Part shown: piece after piece, positions 50,118 through 58,836 of the stretch
Layout: each line of letters starts with the position of its first letter
Position numbering within the stretch: position 1 is the stretch's first letter
From: Flavobacteriaceae bacterium CP2B
GTDB taxonomy: Bacteria; Bacteroidota; Bacteroidia; Flavobacteriales; Flavobacteriaceae
Assembly: GCA_001683825.1 (NCBI GenBank)
Contig: LXTR01000080.1
Location: forward strand, 1 to 64,000
Reading direction: 5' to 3'
DNA length: 64,000 nt
The notes under the pieces: generated by a model
Seen by the model: only the letters and a program-made list of their open reading frames with translations
Told to the model about the DNA's origin: nothing
The model's database searches: none
Translations under genes and position numbers: made by a program

Positions 50118-51826
50118 TAATCCAATTTCAGTTCGCTGATTATCCGGTCAAGTTTGGCTTCCATCGCCTCCAGGGTCGTTTTAAATTCATCAGCCTTGCC
50201 CAGGGGGGCGTTGATGCTGAAATAAAACTTGATCTTGGGTTCTGTTCCACTGGGGCGTGCCGCCATACGGGTGCCATCCTTGGCTTTGTAGATCAGCACG
50301 TTGGCCTTGGGCAGGTCCAGGGTTTTGGTTTCCCCGCTGAGGGGGTTCCGCGCTTTTGAAGATTGGTAATCCTCAATCCATTCCACCGGCGCGCCATCGA
50401 TGCTTTTCACCGGGTTTTCCCGGAAGTCCACCATCATCTGGCGGATCTCTTCGCCCCCGCTTATCCCTTTTTTGGTCAGGGAGATCAGCCTTTCCCTGTA
50501 AAACCCGTAGTCCACATAGCACCGGATGAGTTCCTGATAAAAAGAGCTGCCCCGGGCCTTGGCCTCGGCGCCCACTTCACAGGCGAGCAGGGTCGCAGTT
50601 ACCGCATCCTTGTCACGGACAAAGTCGCCCACCATAAAACCAAAGCTCTCTTCGCCCCCCCCTACAAAATCATTCTCAGGGAAGTCCTTGATCATTTTGG
50701 CGATCCATTTGAATCCGGTCAGCGTGGTTCTGCATTCAACCCCATAGGCGTCAGCCAGGGCTTGCATCATGGGGGTAGAGACGATGGTGGAGGCGATGTA
50801 TTCCTTGCCCTTGAAGCCTTTCTTTTTCCGTTGTTCCAGCAGGAATTTGGTCATAAGGATCATGGTCTGGTTTCCATTGAGCAATTCCAGTTTCCCCATG
50901 TTGTTGCGTACGGCTATCCCCAACCGGTCACTATCGGGGTCGGTGCCAATGACCATATCAGCCCCAATTGCTTCAGCTTTTTCCATCGCCATGGCCAGCG
51001 CTTCGGGCTCCTCCGGGTTGGGCGATTTCACGGTGGGGAAATCACCATTGGGGGTAGCTTGTTTTTCAATAATGTCCAACTGGGTATACCCCGCCCGCTT
51101 CAGGACTTCGGGGATCACGGTGATAGCGGTCCCATGCAGGGGGGTGAAAACGATCTTGAAATCCTTTTTACCGGGGACGTTGAAATCGCCATTGGCCACC
51201 GAAGCATTGATAAAAGCCTCATCCACTTCCTTGCCGATGAGCTCGATCAACGGGTCATTGGCCTTAAAGTTGATGTCTTCGTAGTTCAGGGCATCGATCT
51301 CATCGACGATCGCTTTGTCCTGGGGGGGGACAATTTGGCCCCCATCGGTCCAGTACACCTTGTAACCATTGTATTCGGGTGGGTTGTGGGAGGCTGTGAG
51401 CACTATCCCCGCATGGCATTGCAGGTGGCGTACGGCAAAAGATAGTTCCGGGGTGGTGCGCAGTTCCGAAAAGAGATACACCTGAATGCCGTTGGCCGAA
51501 AGTACCTCTGCCACTGTCCTGGAGAGGGTATCGCTGTTATGCCGGCAGTCGTAGGCGATCACTACTTTTAACGTCTCGCCCGGATAGGCCCTTTTCAGGT
51601 AGTTGCTGAGCCCCTGGGTGCTTTTGCCAAGGGTGTATTTGTTGATGCGGTTGGTGCCCACACCCATGATGCCGCGCATACCGCCTGTGCCAAATTCCAG
51701 GTTCTTGTAAAATCGTTCTTTTAGTTCTTCAGGGTCGTTTTCGATCAGGTCCCGGACCTCCGATTTGACTTTGGGGTCAAAGAAATCGGTGAGCCAGGAT
51801 TTTGCCACATCGGTAATAGATTCCAT
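50117..51826 (-). CDS. phosphoglucomutase/phosphomannomutase-type phosphosugar mutase
   Basis: The 569-residue protein has the alpha-D-phosphohexomutase domains: active-site loop LTASHNPPEYNGYKVYWTDGGQI with phospho-Ser, metal loop GTDPDSDRLGI, sugar loop GGGEESFG and phosphate loop ARPSGTEPKIKFYFS. The length and motifs fit the phosphoglucomutase/phosphomannomutase group of Bacteroidota, which interconverts hexose-1- and hexose-6-phosphate for sugar nucleotide or trehalose synthesis. Its stop overlaps the exporter start. Confidence 0.94.
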   Translation of the reverse strand: MESITDVAKSWLTDFFDPKVKSEVRDLIENDPEELKERFYKNLEFGTGGMRGIMGVGTNRINKYTLGKSTQGLSNYLKRAYPGETLKVVIAYDCRHNSDTLSRTVAEVLSANGIQVYLFSELRTTPELSFAVRHLQCHAGIVLTASHNPPEYNGYKVYWTDGGQIVPPQDKAIVDEIDALNYEDINFKANDPLIELIGKEVDEAFINASVANGDFNVPGKKDFKIVFTPLHGTAITVIPEVLKRAGYTQLDIIEKQATPNGDFPTVKSPNPEEPEALAMAMEKAEAIGADMVIGTDPDSDRLGIAVRNNMGKLELLNGNQTMILMTKFLLEQRKKKGFKGKEYIASTIVSTPMMQALADAYGVECRTTLTGFKWIAKMIKDFPENDFVGGGEESFGFMVGDFVRDKDAVTATLLACEVGAEAKARGSSFYQELIRCYVDYGFYRERLISLTKKGISGGEEIRQMMVDFRENPVKSIDGAPVEWIEDYQSSKARNPLSGETKTLDLPKANVLIYKAKDGTRMAARPSGTEPKIKFYFSINAPLGKADEFKTTLEAMEAKLDRIISELKLD

Positions 51827-51977
51827 AATGGGTGCTGCTATTGTTTGGCTTTAAAAGTACATTAGAAAATTTAATTTCGGGAACTTCGGGAAGGGAACTT
51901 CACCTCTGGCCAGACCTCTTTTGCCCAAGGGTAGTGACGGGCCGCTGCCAGGGGCCATCGCTATCAGGCCCTATCGG

Positions 51978-52955
51978 TCAAACCACCTCCCTGGTTTTAC
52001 CGCTGACCGCCAGGTTGACGGTGTGGCGGATCTTGTAGTGTACCCCGCTTTTTCGTTCCCTTAGGACAATTTCGCCCAAAAACCCCGCGAGGAAAAACTG
52101 GGTCCCTATAATCATGGCTGTCAGGGCCACATAGAATTGCGGCCTTTGGGTAATCAGCCGGCCGTAGGGGTGGATGAACAACTTGTCGATACCCAGATAG
52201 AGGGAGAAGCCAAAGCCAATAATGAACATCAATACCCCCAGGGCCCCGAAGAGGTGCATGGGGCGCTTGCCAAATTTAGAAACAAACCAGACGGTGATGA
52301 GGTCCAGGAACCCATTGATGAACCGTTCCATCCCAAATTTGGTACTGCCATATTTCCTGGCCTGATGCCGTACCACAAGTTCCCCAATTTTGGTAAACCC
52401 CGCATTCTTCACCAGCACCGGGATATAGCGGTGCATCTCCCCCGAAACCTCGATGGTCTTTACGACCTCAGACTGAAAGGCCTTTAACCCGCAATTGAAA
52501 TCGTGGAGGCGGACCCCCGAAGTGCGCCGGGCCGCCCAATTGAAGAGTTTAGAAGGGAGGTTCTTGCTGAAAATGGAATCGTACCGCTTTTTTTTCCAGC
52601 CCGATACCAGGTTGTATTCCTGCTCCGTAATAAGGCGGTACATTTCGGGTATTTCCTCGGGGTTGTCCTGCAGGTCGGCATCCATAGTAACCACGACCTT
52701 GCCTTTGGCTTCCTTAAACCCGGCATGCAAGGCCTGGGACTTCCCGAAATTCTTATGGAATCGGATTCCCTTGACCTGTGCATTCTGACCCGCGAGCGAC
52801 TGGATAACCTTCCAGGAGTTGTCGGTACTCCCGTCGTCTATAAAGAGGATCTCGTATGAAAAATGATGGGCTTGCATGACCCGGACAATCCAATCATGCA
52901 ATTCCTTCAGTGATTCTTCTTCATTCAGCAAGGGAATGACTACCGATAGGTTCAT
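51978..52955 (-). CDS. family 2 glycosyltransferase, membrane-anchored
   Basis: The 325-residue protein uses the ATG at 52955 (MNLSVVIPLLNEEESL), the standard GT2 start, not the ATG at 52979. The GT-A domain has ILFIDDGSTDNSWKVI, MDADLQDNPEEIP (DXD) and FNCGLKAFQSEV; two C-terminal membrane spans (about 230-255 and 270-300) anchor it, as in dolichol-/polyprenyl-phosphate sugar transferases such as DPM1/ArnC. It probably moves a sugar to a polyprenyl phosphate. It follows the DUF4199 gene by 41 bases. Confidence 0.93.
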   Translation of the reverse strand: MNLSVVIPLLNEEESLKELHDWIVRVMQAHHFSYEILFIDDGSTDNSWKVIQSLAGQNAQVKGIRFHKNFGKSQALHAGFKEAKGKVVVTMDADLQDNPEEIPEMYRLITEQEYNLVSGWKKKRYDSIFSKNLPSKLFNWAARRTSGVRLHDFNCGLKAFQSEVVKTIEVSGEMHRYIPVLVKNAGFTKIGELVVRHQARKYGSTKFGMERFINGFLDLITVWFVSKFGKRPMHLFGALGVLMFIIGFGFSLYLGIDKLFIHPYGRLITQRPQFYVALTAMIIGTQFFLAGFLGEIVLRERKSGVHYKIRHTVNLAVSGKTREVV

Positions 52956-52996
52956 AGCGTACTGTGGATTTCCATCCAAAAGTACAACTTTAGCGG

Positions 52997-53515
52997 TTAA
53001 TAGGCAGGTTTCTGTTTTTTAAGGATTAACCCGGTCAACAAACCGATTACCAGTCCAATGAGGGTATTGATGATCAGGATGACGGGATATCCCACCCAAA
53101 AAAACTTGATGCCCATTTCTTTCTGCTGCGCGATCTGATCTGAAGTGAGCTGGCCTTTGGCCTCCATTTCCGCCAGCCGCAGATCCATCACCTTGGCAGG
53201 GAAGTCAGGTTCGATGACATTAGCAAGCAGGATGGTATAGAGCACGGTGATAATACCGGCGACCAAACTGATGCCGGCTCCTATTTTTACCGCTTCACCG
53301 AGGGTTACATACCCGTTGTTGGCCTTTCTGAAATTAAAGATGGCCCAGGCGATAATCCCTACCATGAGCAGGATACTCACGATAGTAGTGGCGGGATCCT
53401 GGGAATAGTGCGCATCCATGCTGTACAACATAAGTCCAAATACGACGCCGATAAATCCGAGGATTAACCCGTAAGTCCATGAAAATTTGCCTGGTTTTGG
53501 TTGATTTTCTTCCAT
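52997..53515 (-). CDS. DUF4199 membrane protein
   Basis: The 172-residue protein has four membrane spans (about 13-31, 43-60, 75-98, 138-165) and a charged loop DLRLAEMEAKGQLTSDQIAQQKEMG between the last two, the signature arrangement of DUF4199. The family is frequent in Bacteroidota, often next to a GT2 gene as here, but has no known function. It is the first gene of the short run DUF4199-GT2. Confidence 0.88.
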   Translation of the reverse strand: MEENQPKPGKFSWTYGLILGFIGVVFGLMLYSMDAHYSQDPATTIVSILLMVGIIAWAIFNFRKANNGYVTLGEAVKIGAGISLVAGIITVLYTILLANVIEPDFPAKVMDLRLAEMEAKGQLTSDQIAQQKEMGIKFFWVGYPVILIINTLIGLVIGLLTGLILKKQKPAY

Positions 53516-53614
53516 TGTATGTATTTTAAGGTTGTTAAAACCATTGGTGTAGCGCAGGAGTGTTTTGTTACAGGAAAAGGTACAAATTTTTAGGCGTAAT
53601 TTTCAGGGAAAAAA

Positions 53615-53645
53615 TTGTACGTTCTTGGAAAAAACCTTAAATTTG
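53615..53645 (+). promoter_or_regulatory. predicted promoter of the L31B gene
   Basis: TTG at 53615-53617, a 20-base spacer and TAAATTTG at 53638-53645 match the Bacteroidota promoter. The -7 element ends 34 bases before the start codon. Confidence 0.7.
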
Positions 53646-53679
53646 CGGCCTGAATTTCTGAAGGATTAAAGTTTTAACG

Positions 53680-53973
53680 ATGAGAAAAGGTATACACCCC
53701 GAAAATTATAGACTGGTCGCTTTCAAGGACATGTCCAATGACGACGTCTTCATTACTAAGTCTACCGCCGAGACCAAAGAGACCATTGAGGTGGATGGGG
53801 TAGCATATCCGCTGGTGAAACTGGAAATATCCAGGACGTCGCACCCATATTATACCGGGAAATCCAAATTGGTGGATACGGCCGGGCGTATTGACAAGTT
53901 CAAGAACAAGTACAAGAAATTTGCGAAAGAAGCGGCCCCTGCCAAAAGCAAGGAAGCCAAGGAAGGGAAATAA
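53680..53973 (+). CDS. rpmE2: 50S ribosomal protein L31, type B
   Basis: The 97-residue protein begins MRKGIHPENYRLVAFKDMSN and has SRTSHPYYTGKSKLVDTAGRIDKFKNKYKKF, the type-B L31 pattern. It lacks the Cys ligands of zinc-binding L31, so it is the zinc-independent form. The C-terminus is extended and rich in Lys and Ala. It has its own promoter and terminator and so is monocistronic. In some bacteria this form replaces the zinc form under zinc limitation; whether a second L31 gene exists here is unknown. Confidence 0.96.
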   Translation: MRKGIHPENYRLVAFKDMSNDDVFITKSTAETKETIEVDGVAYPLVKLEISRTSHPYYTGKSKLVDTAGRIDKFKNKYKKFAKEAAPAKSKEAKEGK

Positions 53974-54001
53974 CCCCCGCTTTCCATACCCTATAAAAGT
54001 T

Positions 54002-54037
54002 ACGCCTCCGATTTTTTATCGGGGGCGTTATTTTTTT
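54002..54037 (+). terminator. terminator after the L31B gene
   Basis: An 11-bp stem (ACGCCTCCGAT at 54002-54012, ATCGGGGGCGT at 54018-54028, one wobble, loop of five T) is followed by TA and seven T. Confidence 0.9.
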
Positions 54038-54060
54038 ACTTTTACCGAAAACAGCGGCTC

Positions 54061-55236
54061 ATGAATTATATCCTCTTTGATGGTACGGCCCGCGCTTCCC
54101 TGTTGCCTTTTACCTTCACCCGGCCAGTGGCTGACATCCGCATCGGCATCCTCACCATCAGGGAAAAATGGGAACACTACCTGGATACTACTACTTCTAC
54201 GCTAACCGAGCCCTACCTGTCGCGTAAATTCCCGCTCAAAGAGGCCGCCTCCAATATCGGGATCAATGGTGCTGTCTTGCCGACCGAAGCATTGGTAGCC
54301 CGCATACACGACCTCAGGGAACAACAGGCCCTTGTATGGCAGGGGGACGTTATTGCCTTTGCCTGCGCGCAGCTGCCAGCGGTGATTGCCCCCGATAGTT
54401 TTGAGGCGATCCCCTTAGAGGGGCCGGTATTCCGGCTCCAAAACACCTGGGATATTTTTTCGAGGAACGGCGAGGCCCTGGAAGCAGACTTTACGATGCT
54501 CACCAGGGGCAGGGAGACTGCCCCTGTTTCAGGCACCAACCAGCTGATCTGCCCGGAGCGGATCTTTCTGGAAGCGGGCGCGACTGCGGAATACAGCATA
54601 CTCAATGCCAGTGAGGGGCCTATATACCTGGGAAAGCAGGCCGAAGTCTGGGAAGGAAACCTTATCCGGGGCGCTTTCGCGCTTTGCGAACACGGGGTGG
54701 TCAAGATGGGGGCCAAAATATACGGGCCCACTACCGTGGGCCCTTACGGCAAGGTCTGCGGGGAAATCAACAATTCAGTGATCTTCGGGTACTCGAGCAA
54801 GGGGCACGATGGGTACCTGGGCAATTCCGTGCTGGGGGAGTGGTGCAACATCGGGGCCGATTCCAACAATTCCAACCTGAAGAACAACTATGCCATGGTA
54901 CGGCTTTGGAACTACGCCACGGAAAGCTTTGAACACACCGGCCTGCAATTTTGCGGCCTGATGATGGGCGACCACAGCAAAACGGCAATCAATACCATGT
55001 TCAACACCGGGACCGTGATCGGGGTGAATGCCAATATTTATGTTCCCGGTTTCCCCAGGAATTTTATCCCGAGTTTTAGCTGGGGCGGGGCTTCGGGCTT
55101 TAGTACGTACCATACCGATAAAGCCTTTGAAACCGCCAGGGTGATGATGGCAAGGCGAAACGTGGCCTTTACGCAAGAGGACGCCGATATCCTGCAGCAC
55201 GTGTTCGACACCACGGCGAAATGGCGGAACTACTAA
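54061..55236 (+). CDS. GlmU-family sugar nucleotidyltransferase-like protein
   Basis: The 391-residue protein has a Bacteroidota GlmU-family start (MNYILFDGTARASLLPFTFTRPVADIRIGILTIREKW) with a degenerate nucleotidyltransferase-like domain, and a left-handed beta-helix C-terminus (about 190-330; GPIYLGKQAEVWEGNLIRGAF, MGAKIYGPTTVGPYGKVCGEIN, GHDGYLGNSVLGEWCNIGADSNNSN). It lacks the canonical LAAGxGTR loop of GlmU, so direct pyrophosphorylase activity is uncertain. It follows the L31B gene, an order common in flavobacteria as I recall. Confidence 0.88.
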   Translation: MNYILFDGTARASLLPFTFTRPVADIRIGILTIREKWEHYLDTTTSTLTEPYLSRKFPLKEAASNIGINGAVLPTEALVARIHDLREQQALVWQGDVIAFACAQLPAVIAPDSFEAIPLEGPVFRLQNTWDIFSRNGEALEADFTMLTRGRETAPVSGTNQLICPERIFLEAGATAEYSILNASEGPIYLGKQAEVWEGNLIRGAFALCEHGVVKMGAKIYGPTTVGPYGKVCGEINNSVIFGYSSKGHDGYLGNSVLGEWCNIGADSNNSNLKNNYAMVRLWNYATESFEHTGLQFCGLMMGDHSKTAINTMFNTGTVIGVNANIYVPGFPRNFIPSFSWGGASGFSTYHTDKAFETARVMMARRNVAFTQEDADILQHVFDTTAKWRNY

Positions 55237-55276
55237 CCGAATAGACCGTACCGGATTACCGGTCCTGACCGTGCCT

Positions 55277-55311
55277 TTGCAAGGGCTTTCAAAAAGAAGG
55301 TGGTATATTTG
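55277..55311 (+). promoter_or_regulatory. predicted promoter of mtaB
   Basis: TATATTTG at 55304-55311 is an exact -7 match, 19 bases before the GTG start. The nearest TTG (55277-55279) is 24 bases upstream, slightly far, so only the -7 part is convincing. Confidence 0.5.
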
Positions 55312-55330
55312 CATTCCCACATAAAAACCT

Positions 55331-56671
55331 GTGCATACCGTGAGAAAGAAAGTGGCTTTTTACACCCTTGGCTGCAAATTGAATTTTTCGGAAACCTCAA
55401 CCATCGCCCGTAGTTTCAAGGCCGAAGATTTTGAGCGCGTGGCATTTACCGAGCGTGCCGATATGTATGTGATCAATACGTGTTCGGTCACCGACAATGC
55501 CGACAAGCGATTTAAGACCATCGTGAAGCAGGCGCTGCAGCGCAACCCCAACGCTTTTATCGCGGCCATTGGTTGCTATGCCCAGTTGAAACCGGAAGAA
55601 CTCGCCGCGGTTCATGGGGTCGACCTGGTACTGGGGGCCACGGAGAAATTCAAGCTTACCGATTATATCAATGACCTGAGCAAAAACGATTTCGGGGAAG
55701 TGCATTCCTGCGAGATCAGCGAGGCCGATTTTTATGTGGGCAGTTACGCGCTGGGCGACCGAACCCGGGCTTTCTTAAAAGTACAGGATGGGTGCGATTA
55801 CAAATGCACCTATTGCACCATTCCCCTGGCAAGGGGGGTATCCCGCAGTGATAGCCTGCAAAACGTGCTGGCCAATGCGGCGGAAATTGCGGGAAGGGAT
55901 ATTAAGGAAATCGTGCTTACAGGGGTGAATATTGGCGATTACGGAAAAGGGGAGTTTGGCAATAAGAAGCACCAGCATACTTTCCAGGACCTGGTTGAAG
56001 CGCTGGACCGGGTAGAAGGCATCAGCCGCCTGCGAATATCCTCCATAGAACCCAACCTCCTGCGAAACGAGACCATTGATTTTGTCGCTGCAAGCCGGGC
56101 CTTTGTCCCGCATTTCCACATTCCCCTTCAGAGTGGGAGCAATGCGATCCTGAAAAAGATGCGCCGCCGGTACCTGAGGGAACGCTATGCAGAGCGGGTG
56201 CAAAAGATCCGTTCAGTAATGCCGCATGCCTGTATCGGGGTGGATGTCATTGTCGGGTTCCCGGGGGAGACCGATGCACATTTCCTGGAGACCTATCATT
56301 TCCTGAACGAACTGCCGGTATCTTACCTGCATGTATTTACCTATTCGGAAAGAGACCATACGGTGGCGGCCGAAATGGAAGGGGCGGTCCCCAAACACAT
56401 TCGCAGGAAACGCAGCAAGATGCTCAGGGGACTGTCTGTGAAAAAACGGCGTGCCTTTTACGAAAGCCAGTTGGGCAGCAGGCATACGGTCCTTTTTGAG
56501 GATGGCAATAAGGCAGGATATATCCACGGCTTTACCGGGAATTACGTCAAGGTAAAAGCCCCCTGGAACCCCCAGCTGGTGAATACCCTGCACGAAGTGG
56601 AACTAACGGGAATAGATGAAGACGGACTGGTACGAATGAAATTTATCGAAAAACCGGCCCTGGCGCTATAA
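55331..56671 (+). CDS. mtaB: tRNA t6A37 methylthiotransferase
   Basis: The 446-residue radical SAM protein has the methylthiotransferase arrangement: N-terminal cluster cysteines Cys15 (LGCKLN), Cys51 (NTCSVT) and Cys82 (IGCYAQ), radical SAM cluster Cys155, Cys159 and Cys162 (CDYKCTYC), and a C-terminal TRAM domain (about 380-446). The CKLNFSE start fits MtaB rather than MiaB or RimO. It converts t6A to ms2t6A at position 37 of tRNAs reading ANN codons. No ATG is available; it starts with GTG at 55331, or possibly GTG at 55340. Confidence 0.95.
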   Translation: MHTVRKKVAFYTLGCKLNFSETSTIARSFKAEDFERVAFTERADMYVINTCSVTDNADKRFKTIVKQALQRNPNAFIAAIGCYAQLKPEELAAVHGVDLVLGATEKFKLTDYINDLSKNDFGEVHSCEISEADFYVGSYALGDRTRAFLKVQDGCDYKCTYCTIPLARGVSRSDSLQNVLANAAEIAGRDIKEIVLTGVNIGDYGKGEFGNKKHQHTFQDLVEALDRVEGISRLRISSIEPNLLRNETIDFVAASRAFVPHFHIPLQSGSNAILKKMRRRYLRERYAERVQKIRSVMPHACIGVDVIVGFPGETDAHFLETYHFLNELPVSYLHVFTYSERDHTVAAEMEGAVPKHIRRKRSKMLRGLSVKKRRAFYESQLGSRHTVLFEDGNKAGYIHGFTGNYVKVKAPWNPQLVNTLHEVELTGIDEDGLVRMKFIEKPALAL

Positions 56672-56692
56672 AAAAACCTCCCAATGGGAGGC
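56670..56692 (-). terminator. terminator after the small acetyltransferase gene
   Basis: A 6-bp stem (CCTCCC at 56677-56682, GGGAGG at 56686-56691, loop AAT) with seven T on the minus strand, just after mtaB. It ends the minus-strand gene at 56702-56995. Confidence 0.7.
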
Positions 56693-56701
56693 CCTGATCG
56701 A

Positions 56702-56995
56702 TCAGATACGGATGCCCACGGGGAGCATTTCCTTGTATTGACGGTTTTTCCTTAAAAAACCTGCGATTTGCGGGCTGGTAGGAACCACCCTCAGATTCTG
56801 TTCCTGAATATGGTTCAGGACAGATTTGATAAAATCCTCTTTAAAACCCTTGGTGGTGATCTCTTCGGGGATTACCAACTTGGTCAAAAAGACCTTTCGC
56901 TCCTGGGATGAATACTCAATTTTGGCTAAATGCCCATTTACCCTGGTTTCAAATTGGCGCAGGAAACTATTGTCCTTAATTGATATTTCACTCAT
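56702..56995 (-). CDS. small GNAT-like protein of the YjdJ type
   Basis: The 97-residue protein matches the short GNAT branch (PF14542-like): ETRVNGHLAKIEYS at the start, LTKLVIPEEITTKGFKEDFIKSVLNHI in the place of the acetyl-CoA loop, and LRVVPTSPQIAGFLRKNRQYKEMLP at the end. The usual GxGxG of the acetyl-CoA loop (GKGIG) is degraded to TTKGF, so catalysis is doubtful. No operon partner; it converges on mtaB with a terminator between. Confidence 0.8.
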   Translation of the reverse strand: MSEISIKDNSFLRQFETRVNGHLAKIEYSSQERKVFLTKLVIPEEITTKGFKEDFIKSVLNHIQEQNLRVVPTSPQIAGFLRKNRQYKEMLPVGIRI

Positions 56996-57165
56996 ATTCG
57001 GGTGTTTTTTTTATATGATTACAGACAAAAAAATTACGACAGGTTCAGAATCGTAATTTGCAGGAGCCTAAGTGGATGGTAATTTGCTATTTTATCTGGG
57101 GTACTTTTCCGTTTACGCTACAAAAGTAAGAAAAAAAATGCTAATTTCCTATTAAAATCAAGAGT

Positions 57166-57852
57166 TTGGTGCCGTCTGAAGCAGAGAGAATCCCAGTGTA
57201 TTTTATGCCCGGTATGGCCGCGAGCCCAACCATTTTCAACAACATTCATTTGCCAGGGCAAACTTTTGATACACATTGGCTGGAATGGTTTGTGCCCGAA
57301 CGGGGAATGGACCTCAGGCAATATGCGGCCCGGATGTGCGAAAAGGTCCGGCACCCCAATCCCGTGCTCATCGGGGTTTCCTTTGGTGGTATCCTGGTAC
57401 AGGAGATGGGCAGGCTGCTCAATGCCCGAAAGGTGATTATCGTCTCCAGTGTAAAACGCACTTCTGAACTACCCAGGCGCATGTTGTTTGCCAGGTATAC
57501 CAGGGTCCATAAGTTATTGCCCACCGGCCTGGTGAACAATGTGGAACTTCTGAGCAAATACGCCTTTGGGGAATCTGTGGGGAAACGCCTGGATTTGTAC
57601 GAGCAATACCTGTCGGTCAGGGATAAGTACTATATAGATTGGTGCATAGACCAGATCGTCAACTGGACCCAGGAAGACCCGTTGCCGGAACTGGTGCACA
57701 TACACGGTGCAAAGGATACCGTATTCCCCATGCAATACATAAAAGACTGTATTTCAGTTAAAAACGGCACCCATACCATGATCATTCATAGGTATAAATG
57801 GTTTAATGAACGATTGCCTGCAATTATTTTGGAAGATCGGAGTTCTATTTAA
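57166..57852 (+). CDS. alpha/beta hydrolase
   Basis: The 228-residue protein has the alpha/beta hydrolase fold: first strand IPVYFMPGMAASPTIF, nucleophile Ser72 in IGVSFGG, acid in HIHGAKDTVFP and a catalytic His in KNGTHTMIIHRYKWF. No ATG precedes the conserved first strand, so the start is TTG at 57166 or GTG at 57169; an ATG at 57205 would remove that strand. No signal peptide. The substrate cannot be predicted. It precedes the lytic transglycosylase by 24 bases, but that gene has its own promoter element. Confidence 0.85.
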   Translation: MVPSEAERIPVYFMPGMAASPTIFNNIHLPGQTFDTHWLEWFVPERGMDLRQYAARMCEKVRHPNPVLIGVSFGGILVQEMGRLLNARKVIIVSSVKRTSELPRRMLFARYTRVHKLLPTGLVNNVELLSKYAFGESVGKRLDLYEQYLSVRDKYYIDWCIDQIVNWTQEDPLPELVHIHGAKDTVFPMQYIKDCISVKNGTHTMIIHRYKWFNERLPAIILEDRSSI

Positions 57853-57860
57853 TACCTTTG
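57829..57860 (+). promoter_or_regulatory. predicted promoter of the lytic transglycosylase gene
   Basis: TTG at 57829-57831, a 21-base spacer and TACCTTTG at 57853-57860 match the Bacteroidota promoter, overlapping the end of the alpha/beta hydrolase gene. The start codon is 16 bases after the -7 element. Confidence 0.65.
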
Positions 57861-57876
57861 GGTAAAACGGAAAATT

Positions 57877-58836
57877 ATGGGCATTATAAAGAATATATTG
57901 ATGTTGTTGGGGGTGACCTTTCTGGTTAGTACCCTGGTATTTGCAGTGCAGAAGAGTGACGTTCCCACACTTCCGGAGGAAGTGGCGGCCGTTGCCAATG
58001 ACGTAAAAAAGAATGTAGCCAAAGAATATATTATTACGGCCATCGATATTCCGGAGGATTTGAATTTTGCAGGGGAACTGGTTCCCCAGGAAGACCCGGA
58101 GATCATGGAGCGGGTAGACCGGGAGTTCCTGGTGAATACCTACTGGCAATCTAACGCGGTGCTGCTCATCAAACGGGCCGCCAAGTACTTCCCCGTCATG
58201 GAGCCTATCCTGGAGCGTAACGGTGTCCCGGACGATTTTAAATACCTGGCAGTGGCCGAAAGCGGGCTGCAAAACGTGGTCTCCCCTGCAGGGGCTACCG
58301 GGTTCTGGCAGATCATGAAAGCCACCGGGCGCGAATACGGCCTGGAAGTTAACGATAACGTGGATGAGCGTTACCATTTAGAGAAAGCTACGGAAGCGGC
58401 CTGTAAGTACCTGAAACGCTACAAAGAGCATTTTGGGAGCTGGACCCTGGCGGCCGCTGCCTACAATGCCGGGCCGGGGGCTATTACCAAATACATGAAT
58501 ACCCAGAAAGCCGGTGATTATTACGATTTGTTGCTGGGTGAAGAGACCGGAAGGTATGTCTTCAGGCTGCTGGCCATCAAGGAAATCCTTTCACACCCGG
58601 AGAAGTATGGGTTTGAGGTAGATCCCGCCGACACGTATAGTGCCGTGCCATCCTTTAGCGTGGAAGTGGATCAGCCTGTGGCAAATTTTGCCGATTTCGC
58701 GCAGGAATACGAAATTAACTACAAGATACTGAAAAGGCACAATCCCTGGCTGCGCGAGGCACACCTGAACAATGCCTCCGGCAAAAAATACACCATAGAA
58801 ATACCCAACAAAGGATATTACAGGGTTTCCAGGTAA
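57877..58836 (+). CDS. MltD-like lytic transglycosylase
   Basis: The 319-residue protein has an N-terminal membrane or signal segment (about 4-24), a transglycosylase SLT domain (about 105-255) with catalytic Glu128 (VAESGLQNVVSPAGATGFWQ), AYNAGPGAI and YVFRLLAIKEI, and a LysM-like C-terminus (about 275-319; FAQEYEINYKILKRHNPWL). It cleaves the peptidoglycan glycan chain to form anhydromuropeptides and acts in the periplasm. Its stop overlaps the cardiolipin synthase start by one base, so the two are translationally coupled. Confidence 0.94.
   Translation: MGIIKNILMLLGVTFLVSTLVFAVQKSDVPTLPEEVAAVANDVKKNVAKEYIITAIDIPEDLNFAGELVPQEDPEIMERVDREFLVNTYWQSNAVLLIKRAAKYFPVMEPILERNGVPDDFKYLAVAESGLQNVVSPAGATGFWQIMKATGREYGLEVNDNVDERYHLEKATEAACKYLKRYKEHFGSWTLAAAAYNAGPGAITKYMNTQKAGDYYDLLLGEETGRYVFRLLAIKEILSHPEKYGFEVDPADTYSAVPSFSVEVDQPVANFADFAQEYEINYKILKRHNPWLREAHLNNASGKKYTIEIPNKGYYRVSR

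Noticed and set aside
50363-51445. A 360-codon plus-strand frame opposite the phosphosugar mutase
   Set aside because: It is antisense to strongly conserved motifs (ASHNPP, GTDPDSDR) and His/Asp/Gly-rich without family resemblance.
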